This document shows positions 38,215 to 46,597 of a stretch of 64,000 nucleotides of DNA, piece by piece (the first letter of the stretch is position 1; each line of letters opens with the position of its first letter). The translations under genes were made by a program, and so were the position numbers. The notes beneath the pieces were generated by a model that was not told the DNA's origin, ran no database searches, and worked only from the letters and a program-made list of their open reading frames with translations. Location of the stretch: contig DASQZJ010000020.1 in NCBI GenBank assembly GCA_035638775.1, positions 1 to 64,000 of the forward strand, in the 5' to 3' direction. This DNA is from DASQZJ01 sp035638775. Lineage in GTDB: Bacteria > Pseudomonadota > Gammaproteobacteria > UBA5335 > SLRW01.

Positions 38215-39165
38215 TCACTCCCGGTTGACGACGAATCCCGCGCGCGGGAAGTGCACGACCACTTCGCCCACCCGCGGGTCCTCGCGGCGGATGGCGACCT
38301 CGTGGAACGAACAGCACACCAGCTCGCCGCTCACCGGGTCGCGGCCGTAGTCGTCGGGCGTCACGTTCACGCGCTCTCCGGCGCGGAAGCCGCAGGAGAA
38401 CTCTTGCGACGGCGGCTCGGGGGACGCTTCCCGCGCCACGCGCAGCGCCTCCAGCGAGGACAGCTCGCGGCGCCGCCCGTGACCGATCCCGGACAGGCGG
38501 TCCAGCCAGGCGGTCACCGCGGTCAGCGGCTCCAGGATATCCGCCGCGGGATAGGACTCCTTCAGCGAGTCGGGGCGCCCGAGCATGATGCTGTTGCGGG
38601 CGAACCAGAGATTCATGCTCGCGTGGATGTCGACGATCCCGGGTGCGTCCCCCTGCAGGAACGATCGGCCATCGGCCAGCTGTTCGGCGAGCCAGCCGAG
38701 CTGCACCGCCCATTGCTCGCGCGTGCGAGGCAGGCTCTCCCGCATCGCCGCCGGGTCGAAGCGGCGCCCCATCAGGGCCTCCCGATCGCGCACGAAGGCG
38801 GTCGGCACGGCATCGGCGAGGCAGGCGAAGATCATGGTCGTGGTCAGCGGAAACAGGATCCGGTCCGCCCAGGCACCGATCATCCATTCGAGCCCGGGGT
38901 CCGTGTCCGCGCCGTCGTCGGGATGGCGGCGCCGGATTTCCCGGAGGATGATGCGGGTGTCGCAGTAGATGTCGGCGCCGATCTGCATCACGGGCGTGCG
39001 GCGGTAGCCGCCGGTCAACGGCATGAGATCCGGCTTGGGCATGATCACCGGTATCTGCACCGAGCGCCATGCCAGGCCCTTCATGCCCAGCAGCAGCCGG
39101 ATCTTCTCGGAGTACGGCGAGCCGTCGTAATGATGCAGAATGATCTCGTGCCCGGGTGCATTCAT
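38215..39165 (-). CDS. Glutathione S-transferase family protein with C-terminal extension
   Basis: Residues 1-80 form a thioredoxin-like GST N-terminal domain (IILHHYDGSPYSEKIRLLLG, with the SPYSEK site in place of the usual Ser/Cys motif, and RRTPVMQIGADIYCDT as the cis-Pro and glutathione segment). Residues 90-220 form the helical C-terminal domain. About 75 further residues, from near 240 to 316, make an additional beta-rich domain (GERVNVTPDDYGRDPVSGELV), which some GST subfamilies carry. The substrate is unknown. First gene of the operon with the dehydrogenase and photolyase; an oxidative or electrophile-stress role is inference. Confidence 0.85.
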   Translation of the reverse strand: MNAPGHEIILHHYDGSPYSEKIRLLLGMKGLAWRSVQIPVIMPKPDLMPLTGGYRRTPVMQIGADIYCDTRIILREIRRRHPDDGADTDPGLEWMIGAWADRILFPLTTTMIFACLADAVPTAFVRDREALMGRRFDPAAMRESLPRTREQWAVQLGWLAEQLADGRSFLQGDAPGIVDIHASMNLWFARNSIMLGRPDSLKESYPAADILEPLTAVTAWLDRLSGIGHGRRRELSSLEALRVAREASPEPPSQEFSCGFRAGERVNVTPDDYGRDPVSGELVCCSFHEVAIRREDPRVGEVVVHFPRAGFVVNRE

Positions 39166-39271
39166 GCTCTGCGGATGCCTCGCTCGACGTGGCCGCCGGA
39201 TCCGTGCAGGCGACCAACCCGGTCAGGGCTGCTGGTACTCTACCGGACAGGGAAACAGCCATCCAGATGAC

Positions 39272-40324
39272 ATGCTACGCGACTTCCTGATCTACGGAGC
39301 TTACGGCTACACCGGGCGCCTGGTGACGGGGCGGGCCGTACGCGAGCGCCTGTCCCCGGTGCTCGCCGGCCGCGACCGGGAGCAGCTGGCTGCGCTGGCG
39401 ACCGAGCACGACCTCGAGCACCGCACCTTTGCGCTGGACGACCCGGACGCCCTGGACAGCGGCCTGCGCGGCATCAGCGCCGTCATTCACTGCGCGGGAC
39501 CGTTCTCGCGAACCTCCGGGCCCATGCTGCAGGCGTGCCTGCGCAACCGCGTGCACTACCTGGATATCACCGGGGAGTTCGCGGTTCTCGAGGCCCTGGC
39601 GGCGAGAGACACCGACGCCCGGCAGGCCGGGATCATGCTGCTGCCGGGCTGCGGCTTCGACGTGGTGCCCAGCGACTGCCTCGCCGCCCATCTCGGGCAG
39701 CGCCTGCCCCGGGCCGCGCGGCTCGCCCTGGCCTTCCGGGGGCTGGACCGGATCTCGCGCGGCACCGCGCTCACCACCCTGGAGAGCCTGTCGAGCCCGG
39801 GCAGCGTCCGCCGCGACGGACGCATCACGGCCGTGCCACCGGCCTGGCACACCCGCCGGATCGACTTCGGTGACGGCGCCGTGACGGCGGCCACCATACC
39901 CTGGGGCGACGTCGCTACTGCCTGGTACAGCACGGGCATTCCGGACATCGAGGTGTACGCGGCGCTGCCGGTGGCGGCGATCCGGGCTCTGAGGCTCAGC
40001 CGCCACCTGGGCTGGCTGCTGGGCTCCGCTCCCGTGCAGGCCCTGCTGCGCAGGCGGGTGCGGGCCGGCCCCGCGGGTCCGGACGCCGCGCAACGTCAGC
40101 GCAGCCCCGCCTTCCTGTGGGGCGAGGCGGCCGACCATGCCGGGAACGCCGTTCGCGCGCGCCTGCGCACCCCCAACGGCTACACGCTCACCGCAATGAC
40201 GGCGGTCGAGATCGCCCGCCGGGTGGTCGAGGGCGGCGCCCGTCCGGGCTTCCACACGCCGTCCCGGGCATTCGGCGCCGACTTCATCCTGGAATTCGAG
40301 GGTACGGCCCGGGAGGAGCTTTGA
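39272..40324 (+). CDS. Saccharopine dehydrogenase-like NAD(P)-binding oxidoreductase
   Basis: A 350-aa Rossmann-fold protein of the saccharopine dehydrogenase-like/trans-acting enoyl reductase family. The N-terminus DFLIYGAYGYTGRL gives the GxxGxxG nucleotide motif at residues 9-15, followed by HCAGPFSRTSGPMLQACL, RVHYLDITGEF-like sequence HYLDITGEFAVLE and LLPGCGFDVVPSDCLAAHL, all typical of this group. Some relatives act in polyketide or lipid reduction; others are unassigned, so the substrate is unknown. The start ATG at 39272 gives the standard length. Its stop overlaps the TTG start of the next gene. Confidence 0.82.
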   Translation: MLRDFLIYGAYGYTGRLVTGRAVRERLSPVLAGRDREQLAALATEHDLEHRTFALDDPDALDSGLRGISAVIHCAGPFSRTSGPMLQACLRNRVHYLDITGEFAVLEALAARDTDARQAGIMLLPGCGFDVVPSDCLAAHLGQRLPRAARLALAFRGLDRISRGTALTTLESLSSPGSVRRDGRITAVPPAWHTRRIDFGDGAVTAATIPWGDVATAWYSTGIPDIEVYAALPVAAIRALRLSRHLGWLLGSAPVQALLRRRVRAGPAGPDAAQRQRSPAFLWGEAADHAGNAVRARLRTPNGYTLTAMTAVEIARRVVEGGARPGFHTPSRAFGADFILEFEGTAREEL

Positions 40325-40665
40325 GCGACGTCTCCCATGTGGAGTGGCGCTGCACGGATCTCGACGCGGCGACACGCTTCCTGGCCAGGCTCTTCGGCTG
40401 GCGCTTCCGTCCTCTCGGGCACCGCTTCGCCGAGCACGTGCCGCCCGACGGGCCCCGGATCGGGCTGCTCCAGGTGGACGAGCTGGCGCCTGCCGGAGCC
40501 TGCCAGGCCTACGTCCGGGTCGACGACCTCGAGGGCTGCCTGGCACGCGCGACCCCGGCCGGAGCCGAAGTGGAGTGCCCGATCCGGGTGATCCCGGACT
40601 ACGGACGCTATGCACGGATCCGCATCCCCGGCGGAGCGGTGATCGGCCTGTTCCAGTGGTCCTGA
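40321..40665 (+). CDS. VOC/glyoxalase-superfamily protein
   Basis: A 114-aa single-domain vicinal-oxygen-chelate protein. It begins VSHVEWRCTDLDAATRFLARLFGW, the usual beta-alpha-beta start with a possible metal His, and ends with IRVIPDYGRYARIRIPGGAVIGLFQ, the second half of the fold, where the equivalent Glu of true glyoxalases is absent. So it may bind a small molecule without metal catalysis. The proposed TTG start (40321) overlaps the previous stop (TTGA); a GTG at 40339 is also possible. No specific function assigned. Confidence 0.75.
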   Translation: MSDVSHVEWRCTDLDAATRFLARLFGWRFRPLGHRFAEHVPPDGPRIGLLQVDELAPAGACQAYVRVDDLEGCLARATPAGAEVECPIRVIPDYGRYARIRIPGGAVIGLFQWS

Positions 40666-40681
40666 CCCTCCTGCACGATTC

Positions 40682-40699
40682 CGCGCCCGGCGCGTTTTT
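40682..40699 (+). terminator. Intrinsic terminator between the VOC gene and mdh
   Basis: CGCGC-CCG-GCGCG followed at once by TTTTT. A short but perfect GC stem with a T run; it should end the transcript of the upstream pair. Confidence 0.7.
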
Positions 40700-40824
40700 G
40701 CTAATCTGGCCGATTGCGAAAGGATTTTCCTGCTGCGACGGAACCCGTCGCGCCGGGACCCGACCGGCCACGGGTCCGCTTGCCCCGGGCCCGCATTTCA
40801 CATCCGATCACAAGGAGCTTCACC

Positions 40825-41802
40825 ATGAGCAAACCCGTACGCGTCGCCATCACCGGTGCCGCCGGTCAGATCGGCTATCAGCTGGCATTCCGCATCGCCG
40901 CCGGGGACATGCTGGGACCGGACCAGCCGATCAGCCTGCAGCTGCTCGAGATCACCCCGGCGCTGGACGCGCTCAAGGGCGTGGTGATGGAGCTCAACGA
41001 CTGCGCGTTCCCCCTGGTGCATGAGGTCCGGGCGACCGACCGGGCCGAAGAGGCCTTCGACGGCGCCGAGGTGGCCCTGCTGGTCGGCGCCAAGCCGCGC
41101 GGTCCCGGGATGGAGCGCTCGGACCTGCTGCAGGCGAACGCCAAGATCTTTTCGGTGCAGGGCAAGGCGCTGGACCAGCACGCCAGCCGCGACGTGCGGG
41201 TCCTGGTGGTGGGCAATCCCGCCAACACGAACGCCCTGATCACCAGTGCCAACGCTTCCGGCCTGGATCGGCGGCAGATCACCGCCATGACGCGCCTGGA
41301 CCACAACCGCGCCCTGGCCCAGCTGGCACTCAAGAGCGGCACGCACGTCACCGACATCCGGCGCATGACCATCTGGGGCAACCACTCGTCGACCCAGTAC
41401 CCCGATGTCAGCCACGCCCTGATCGGGGGCAAGTCCGCCGCGGATCAGCTCGACACGGGCTGGGTGCGCGACGAGTTCATTCCCACGGTGCAGAAACGCG
41501 GCGCCGCCATCATCAAGGCCCGCGGCGCCTCCTCGGCGGCCTCGGCGGCTTCCTCGGCGATCGACCACGTGCACGACTGGATGCTGGGCACCGCGGAGGG
41601 CGACTGGGTCAGCATGGCCGTGCCCTCGGACGGCAGCTACGGCATCGCGGAAGGCGTGATCTACTCGTATCCGGTTACCTGCCGCAACGGTCAGTACGAG
41701 ATCGTGCAGGACCTCCCGATCGACGACTTCAGCCGCGAACGGATGGACGCCACCGCCGCCGAGCTGCACGAGGAGCGGGAGGCCGTCGCCGGGCTGCTGT
41801 AG
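40825..41802 (+). CDS. mdh: Malate dehydrogenase (NAD-dependent)
   Basis: Oxidises malate to oxaloacetate in the TCA cycle. The 325-aa protein is of the lactate/malate dehydrogenase type-2 group (about 325-330 aa). It shows the NAD motif ITGAAGQIGYQL, the mobile-loop Arg residues in GAKPRGPGMERSD, VVGNPANTNAL, TRLDHNRA with the substrate Arg, and the catalytic His in WGNHSSTQYPD. A ribosome-binding site AAGGAG lies eight bases upstream. With the malic enzyme and gltA it covers the pyruvate/oxaloacetate node. Confidence 0.97.
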   Translation: MSKPVRVAITGAAGQIGYQLAFRIAAGDMLGPDQPISLQLLEITPALDALKGVVMELNDCAFPLVHEVRATDRAEEAFDGAEVALLVGAKPRGPGMERSDLLQANAKIFSVQGKALDQHASRDVRVLVVGNPANTNALITSANASGLDRRQITAMTRLDHNRALAQLALKSGTHVTDIRRMTIWGNHSSTQYPDVSHALIGGKSAADQLDTGWVRDEFIPTVQKRGAAIIKARGASSAASAASSAIDHVHDWMLGTAEGDWVSMAVPSDGSYGIAEGVIYSYPVTCRNGQYEIVQDLPIDDFSRERMDATAAELHEEREAVAGLL

Positions 41803-41940
41803 CGACCGCCGGATTCACCGCGGCCCGCGGCAGCGGCGGGATCGACGGGGGCGGTCGCCGCGGCGCCGGCCCTCCCCCTTCTCGACCCGGTGCGGCGGGC
41901 CGGTATACGCTGACGGCGAACGCGCGGGACGGGAAGCCAC

Positions 41941-42903
41941 ATGGACTGCATTCACATCGGCGAGCAGGGACCACCGCGGCGGCTCGACGGGCTCGAGGCG
42001 CTGCCGGCCGGGGGCATGGTCTGGCTGGACTTCGTGCGCGACGAGGCCCGCGAATGGGCCGCGCTGGTGGAACGGCTGACGGGCGTGCGCATCCACGAGC
42101 AGCATGTCCAGGACAGCTTTCACCCCACGCACCCGTCCTTCTTCGACTCCATCACCGGCTACGAGATGGTGATCTTCCAGGGCCTGTCGCCGGAGACCGA
42201 TGACCAGCGCATGGTCACCCGCTCGACGGCGTTCTTCCTGCTCGAGCGCATGCTGGTCACGATTCACGCCGCCGACAGCCGCTCCGCCCAGATCGTGCGC
42301 CAGCGGGTGCTGGACGCCGTCGGTCGCACCCCGCGCCGACCGGCAGAGCTGATGCACATGATGCTCAGCGCCATGGTCGACCGCTTCCTGGAAATCCGTG
42401 AGCCGCAGCGCGCGGCGCTCGACGAGCAGCAGGAAGCGCTGCTGGACCCGGCCAATCCCTTCCAGGACTGGACCGCCCTGGTCGCCTTCCGCAGCAACGC
42501 CAACCGGCTGCTGCTGCTGTGCGAGGAGCAAACCGACGCGGTGGAGTCCTGGCGGGAGAACACGGCGGTCGAGCTCGGTCACCACCTCGAGGTCCGGTTC
42601 AACGATCTGCTGGAGCACATCCGCCGGGTCTCCAGCCACGCGACCCTGCTGCACCACGACACCGAGGCAGTGATCCAGCTGCACTTCTCCGCCGTGGCCC
42701 ACCGCACCAACGAGGTGGTGCGGGTGCTCACCGTCGTGTCGGCGATCTTCCTGCCGCTGACCCTGATCGCCGGCATCTTCGGCATGAATTTCCAGAACAT
42801 GCCGGAGCTGCACACCCACTACGGCTACTATGCCTCGCTCGGCGGCATGCTGGTGCTGGCCGTCGTGCTGCTGGGCGTGTTTCGCTGGAAGCGCTACATC
42901 TGA
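41941..42903 (+). CDS. corA: CorA-family divalent metal ion transporter
   Basis: Pentameric channel for Mg2+ (or related divalent cations). The 320-aa protein has a cytoplasmic alpha/beta domain, a long helix (about residues 170-260) and two C-terminal transmembrane helices at about 258-282 and 292-316. The pore signature GMN appears in FGMNFQNMPELH between the helices, as in all active CorA proteins. The segment ALLHHDTEAVIQ-like HDTEAVIQLHFSAVAHRTNEVV is the end of the stalk helix. It stands alone with a hairpin after it. Confidence 0.93.
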   Translation: MDCIHIGEQGPPRRLDGLEALPAGGMVWLDFVRDEAREWAALVERLTGVRIHEQHVQDSFHPTHPSFFDSITGYEMVIFQGLSPETDDQRMVTRSTAFFLLERMLVTIHAADSRSAQIVRQRVLDAVGRTPRRPAELMHMMLSAMVDRFLEIREPQRAALDEQQEALLDPANPFQDWTALVAFRSNANRLLLLCEEQTDAVESWRENTAVELGHHLEVRFNDLLEHIRRVSSHATLLHHDTEAVIQLHFSAVAHRTNEVVRVLTVVSAIFLPLTLIAGIFGMNFQNMPELHTHYGYYASLGGMLVLAVVLLGVFRWKRYI

Positions 42904-42937
42904 AGGAAGCCCGGCCCGGCGCGCACGCGGCTGATCA

Positions 42938-42954
42938 CCGAAGACCGACTTCGG
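42938..42954 (+). terminator. Hairpin after corA
   Basis: CCGAAG-ACCGA-CTTCGG, a perfect 6-bp inverted repeat 34 bases after the corA stop, without a T run. Confidence 0.35.
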
Positions 42955-43033
42955 AGGTGTCCCGCGGTCGGCGGCTCCGAAAGATGCGGCCGGCGCTTCC
43001 CGGAGCTTCCCGAACCTGCGGCCTCGATCCGTT

Positions 43034-43068
43034 TTGCCTCCCGCGCGGACCGGTGCTTAAATCAGCAC
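43034..43068 (+). promoter_or_regulatory. Predicted promoter with operator-like inverted repeat upstream of the CBS gene
   Basis: TTGCCT (43034-43039), 17-base spacer, TTAAAT (43057-43062). The -10 is framed by a perfect inverted repeat GTGCT-TAAATC-AGCAC (43053-43068), positioned where a repressor would block RNA polymerase. No known regulator is assigned. Confidence 0.45.
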
Positions 43069-43124
43069 AGGGGGAACCATACGCCCGGCGGAGACAGCCC
43101 CCGCGGGCCACAGGGGAGGCCGAC

Positions 43125-43559
43125 ATGAAGCTTGCCGAGATTCTCAATCGCAAGGGATGGGGCACCGTCACCACGGAAGAATCGATCAACGTGGAGACCG
43201 CGGTGCGGATCATGTGCGACAACCGTGTCGGGGCCGCGGTAATCATGTCGCGTGACGGCGGCATCGCCGGCATCGTGACCGAGCGCGATATCCTGCGCCA
43301 CTTCGCCGAGAAGGGTGCGGCGCTCGGCGAGATGGGCGTACGCTCGGTGATGTCCCGCAACCCGCGCACGGGCACGCCCGATACCCGGGTCGAGGACGCC
43401 ATGCAGACCATGACCGAGCACCGTTTCCGCCACCTGCCGGTGCTCGACGGGGAGGGGCGCCTGGTCGGGCTGGTTTCGCTGGGAGACCTGGTCAAGGCGC
43501 GCCTGGAAGAGAAAGCCACGGAAGCCGAGAACCTGCGCGAGTACATCGCGCATTCGTGA
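43125..43559 (+). CDS. CBS-domain pair protein
   Basis: A 144-aa stand-alone Bateman module (two CBS domains) that usually binds adenine nucleotides. CBS1 covers about residues 6-68 (TEESINVETAVRIMCDNRVGAAVIM followed by IAGIVTERDILRHFAEKG) and CBS2 about 76-132 (MSRNPRTGTPDTRVEDAMQ, HLPVLDGEGRLVGLVSLGDLVK). The GIVTERD and GLVSLGD segments carry the ribose-binding Thr/Ser and Asp residues of AMP/ATP sites. No effector domain is attached, so it should act on another protein. Transcribed alone from a predicted promoter. Confidence 0.92.
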   Translation: MKLAEILNRKGWGTVTTEESINVETAVRIMCDNRVGAAVIMSRDGGIAGIVTERDILRHFAEKGAALGEMGVRSVMSRNPRTGTPDTRVEDAMQTMTEHRFRHLPVLDGEGRLVGLVSLGDLVKARLEEKATEAENLREYIAHS

Positions 43560-43743
43560 CGCGTCCGCTGGACGCACCGGTCCGCCGGTGCGTCCGGGCG
43601 GCGCGCCGCAGCGATTTCCCCGACGCCAACGCTCCCGCACCGGGGCCACCCCGGTACCTGCCGCTCGTCCCCGCGAGACGTGGCATTACCTCGGACCGGC
43701 TTAGTATGATCGGGTCAGCCGTCCGCCTACCGAGGCCAGCGCC

Positions 43744-44739
43744 ATGCAGGCAATCCAGCTCCAGTCCTTCGGCCCGCCCGCCGAGGCCGTCGCGTGTGTC
43801 GACCTGCCGAATCCGGACCCGCCCGGCCCGGGCGAGGCCCTGATCGAGGTCGAGGCCTGCCCGATCAATCCGGCCGACCTGTTGACCCTGAGCGGTGACT
43901 ACGGCCGCCTGCCGGCGCTGCCGGCGATCGTGGGCGCGGAAGGCGTGGGACGGGTGCGCGAGACCGGCCCGGACGTGGACACGGTTCACGCCGGAGACCG
44001 CGTGCTGCTGCCGCGCGGGGAGGGAGCCTGGCGCAGCCTGATGAAGGCTCCCGCGCGGGACCTGTTCCCGCTGCCGGCGGATGCGGACCCGGAGCAGCTG
44101 GCGATGCTGACGGTCAATCCGCCCACCGCCTATCTCCTGCTGCATTCGGTCAGCGCGCTCTCGCCCGGCGCCTGGGTGATGCAGAATGCCGCCAACTCGG
44201 GAGTGGGCCGCTGCGTGATCCGCCTGGCCCGGCGGGTCGGCCTGCACACGATCAACCTGGTGCGCCGGGAAGCGCTGGTCGACGAGCTGCGTGCGCTGGG
44301 GGCGGACGCGGTCGTGCTCGACGGCGAGGACCTGCCGGCGCGGGTGGATGCCCTGGAGGGGGTTTCTCCGCCCGCGCTCGGCCTGGACGCCGTGGGGGGC
44401 GGCGCCACGGACCGCCTCGCCGCCTGCCTGGCCGCGCGCGGGAGCCTGGTCAGCTACGGCCTGATGAGCGGCGAGCCGTGCCGCATCGACCCGAAGCACC
44501 TGATCTTCCGCGGCCTCACGGTGCGCGGCTTTTGGCTGGCCGACTGGTTCCGCCACGCGCCGCGACAGAGCCGGATGTCGCTCTACCGGGAGCTGCTGCG
44601 CGGCGTCGCTGCCGGCGACCTGGGTGCTCCGGTGGAGGCGCGCTATCCGCTGGAGCGCATCCGGGAGGCCGTCGCGCATGCCGCCCGCCCGGGCCGCAAC
44701 GGAAAGATCCTGCTGGTGCCGTCCGCCTCCGGCGCATGA
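43744..44739 (+). CDS. MDR-family enoyl reductase-like oxidoreductase
   Basis: A 331-aa zinc-independent medium-chain dehydrogenase/reductase resembling the 2-enoyl thioester reductases (MECR/Etr1). The motif PINPADLLTLSGDYGRLPALPAIVGAEGVG matches the substrate-site region of that group, in which Zn ligands are absent. The nucleotide fold is NAANSGVGRCVIRLARRVG, where Gly residues bind NADPH. A C-terminal FRGLTVRGFWLADWF is also typical. Fatty-acid or quinone-type reduction is likely; the true substrate is unknown. It lies upstream of a Nudix gene 37 bases away. Confidence 0.85.
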   Translation: MQAIQLQSFGPPAEAVACVDLPNPDPPGPGEALIEVEACPINPADLLTLSGDYGRLPALPAIVGAEGVGRVRETGPDVDTVHAGDRVLLPRGEGAWRSLMKAPARDLFPLPADADPEQLAMLTVNPPTAYLLLHSVSALSPGAWVMQNAANSGVGRCVIRLARRVGLHTINLVRREALVDELRALGADAVVLDGEDLPARVDALEGVSPPALGLDAVGGGATDRLAACLAARGSLVSYGLMSGEPCRIDPKHLIFRGLTVRGFWLADWFRHAPRQSRMSLYRELLRGVAAGDLGAPVEARYPLERIREAVAHAARPGRNGKILLVPSASGA

Positions 44740-44776
44740 CGGCCGCGAACGATTCAGTCACGAACCGGGAATCATC

Positions 44777-45583
44777 ATGAGTGAACGAGACCGACCGGTC
44801 ACGCCGCGCCCCGCCGCGACGGTGGTGCTGGTCCGCGACGGCGCCGACGGCGTCGAGGTATTCATGTTGCAGCGCGATCCCGCGCTCACGTTCGGCGGCG
44901 GGGCCCACGTGTTCCCGGGCGGGTCGGTGGATCGCGCCGACCGCTCGGCGCGGCTGCAACGCCTGGTGCACGACCGTGACGAGGCGCGTGCCAGTCGCCG
45001 GCTGGGCCTCGGTTCCGGCGGACTGGCGTACTGGATCGCGGGGATCCGGGAGTGCTTCGAGGAGGCCGCGGTGCTGTTCGCGCGCGACGCGCAGGGCAGG
45101 CTGCTGGGCAGCGGAACGGCCCACGACGACGAGCTGGAGGCAGCCCGCCAGCGCCTGATCGCCGGCGAGGACGAGTTCGCCGAGTTCTGCGAGAGCCGGC
45201 AGCTCGCGCTGGCGGCTTCCGAGCTCTGCTACCTGAGCCACTGGATCACTCCCGAGGCCGTGCCCAAGCGTTTCGACACGCGCTTCTTCATCGCGGTGGC
45301 CCCGCCCGGCCAGGCGGCGCGTGCCTGCCAGCAGGAGACCGTGGCGCACACCTGGGTCAGCCCCGAGGCGGCGATCGAGCGCAGCCGGGCCGGCGAGATG
45401 GAGCTGATGTTCCCCACCCGCAAGACGCTCGAGTCGCTCTCCGGCTACCGCTCGGCGGCGGAGCTGGTGGACGAGGTGCGCAGCCGCAGCCACGTTCCCG
45501 CCATCCAGCCGCGCGTGGTCCGCGGCAGCGGCGGCATCCGGGTGCTGCTGCCGGGCGAACCCGGTTATGATGATCCGCAATGA
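44777..45583 (+). CDS. Nudix hydrolase, NUDT19/NUDT7-like
   Basis: A 268-aa Nudix-superfamily protein. The Nudix box is split: GGAHVFPGGSVDRAD holds the first part, and after an insert of about 50 residues IRECFEEAAVLF supplies the REx2EEaxxL part with the metal Glu residues. This split-box layout is known from NUDT19-type enzymes, some of which hydrolyse acyl-CoA or CoA to phosphopantetheine products. The substrate here is inferred. Four codons of GRE-rich charged sequence precede the first strand. It is next to an enoyl-reductase-like gene and a dioxygenase gene, in a loosely lipid/CoA-related neighbourhood. Confidence 0.85.
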   Translation: MSERDRPVTPRPAATVVLVRDGADGVEVFMLQRDPALTFGGGAHVFPGGSVDRADRSARLQRLVHDRDEARASRRLGLGSGGLAYWIAGIRECFEEAAVLFARDAQGRLLGSGTAHDDELEAARQRLIAGEDEFAEFCESRQLALAASELCYLSHWITPEAVPKRFDTRFFIAVAPPGQAARACQQETVAHTWVSPEAAIERSRAGEMELMFPTRKTLESLSGYRSAAELVDEVRSRSHVPAIQPRVVRGSGGIRVLLPGEPGYDDPQ

Positions 45584-45640
45584 GACCGCAGCAGTCAGGT
45601 GCACGGCAATCGGGGCACCGGGCCCCGGAGGAGAAATGAC

Positions 45641-46501
45641 ATGCCGTTCGACAACGGCCCCGGATACCGCAACATCCAGGTCGCCCCGCTCACCGGTGCG
45701 CTGGGCGCCGAGATCCGCGGCGTGGACCTCTCGACGCCGCCCGACGAAGCGACCATGGCCGAGATCCACGCCGCCTTCCTCGAGCACCACGTGATCCTCT
45801 TCCGCGACCAGCGGCTCACCCCGGAGCAGCAGATGGCCTTCGGGCGCCGCTTCGGCGAGCTGGACACGCACCCGTTCGTGGAGGGACGCGAGGATTACCC
45901 GGAGGTGCTCGAGATCGTCACCGAGCCCGACGACCGGGCCAACTTCGGCGGCGGCTGGCACACCGACGTGACGTTCCTCCCGGAGCCCGACCTGGGGTCG
46001 ATCCTGTACGCCGTGGAAGTCCCGCCGTACGGCGGCGACACGCTGTTCGCCAACCAGCAGGCGGCCTGGGAGGCGCTGTCCGGGACCATGAAGGAGATGC
46101 TCGACGGCCTGGTCGGCCTGCACTCGGCAAGCATGCAGTACAGCGGGGCCGGCTACTCGACCCGGTCGAAATCCATGCGCACGAAGAACTCCGACCGGGC
46201 CGGCGAGGTGGTCGAGCACCCGGTGGTCCGGACGCATCCCGAGACCGGGCGCAAGGGGCTTTACGTGAACCCCGGTTTCACCACCGGGATCCGGGGGATG
46301 CATCGGGACGAGTCGCAGGCACTGCTGGCCTTCCTGTTCCGCCACGCCGTGCGCGAGCCCTTCACCTGCCGCCTCCGCTGGGAGCCGGGCTCGCTGGCGA
46401 TGTGGGACAACCGCTGCGTGCAGCACTATGCCCTGCACGACTACAGGGGGCACCGTCGCCACATGCGGCGCATCACGGTCAAGGGCGACCGGCCCTGCTG
46501 A
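45641..46501 (+). CDS. TauD/TfdA-family Fe(II)/2-oxoglutarate-dependent dioxygenase
   Basis: Oxidises an organic substrate with O2 and 2-oxoglutarate. The 286-aa protein begins VAPLTGALGAEIRGVDLS, the TauD start, and has the facial triad H107-x-D109 in GGWHTDVTF and the distal H262 in CVQHYALHDYRG. The 2-oxoglutarate Arg lies in the RHMRRITV segment, 12-13 residues on. A strong ribosome-binding site (GGAGGAG) precedes the ATG at 45641. Taurine, other sulfonates or aromatic ethers are possible substrates; the family alone does not decide. A ThDP enzyme gene follows, and no sulfonate transporter is nearby. Confidence 0.92.
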   Translation: MPFDNGPGYRNIQVAPLTGALGAEIRGVDLSTPPDEATMAEIHAAFLEHHVILFRDQRLTPEQQMAFGRRFGELDTHPFVEGREDYPEVLEIVTEPDDRANFGGGWHTDVTFLPEPDLGSILYAVEVPPYGGDTLFANQQAAWEALSGTMKEMLDGLVGLHSASMQYSGAGYSTRSKSMRTKNSDRAGEVVEHPVVRTHPETGRKGLYVNPGFTTGIRGMHRDESQALLAFLFRHAVREPFTCRLRWEPGSLAMWDNRCVQHYALHDYRGHRRHMRRITVKGDRPC

Positions 46502-46597
46502 CAGGGCGCTCCCGGCGTCCGCGTGCGCAGCGGTCCCGAACACTCTACACTCGCATACACGGGGGGCAACCATTCCGCACGGCGGATAGGAGACCTC

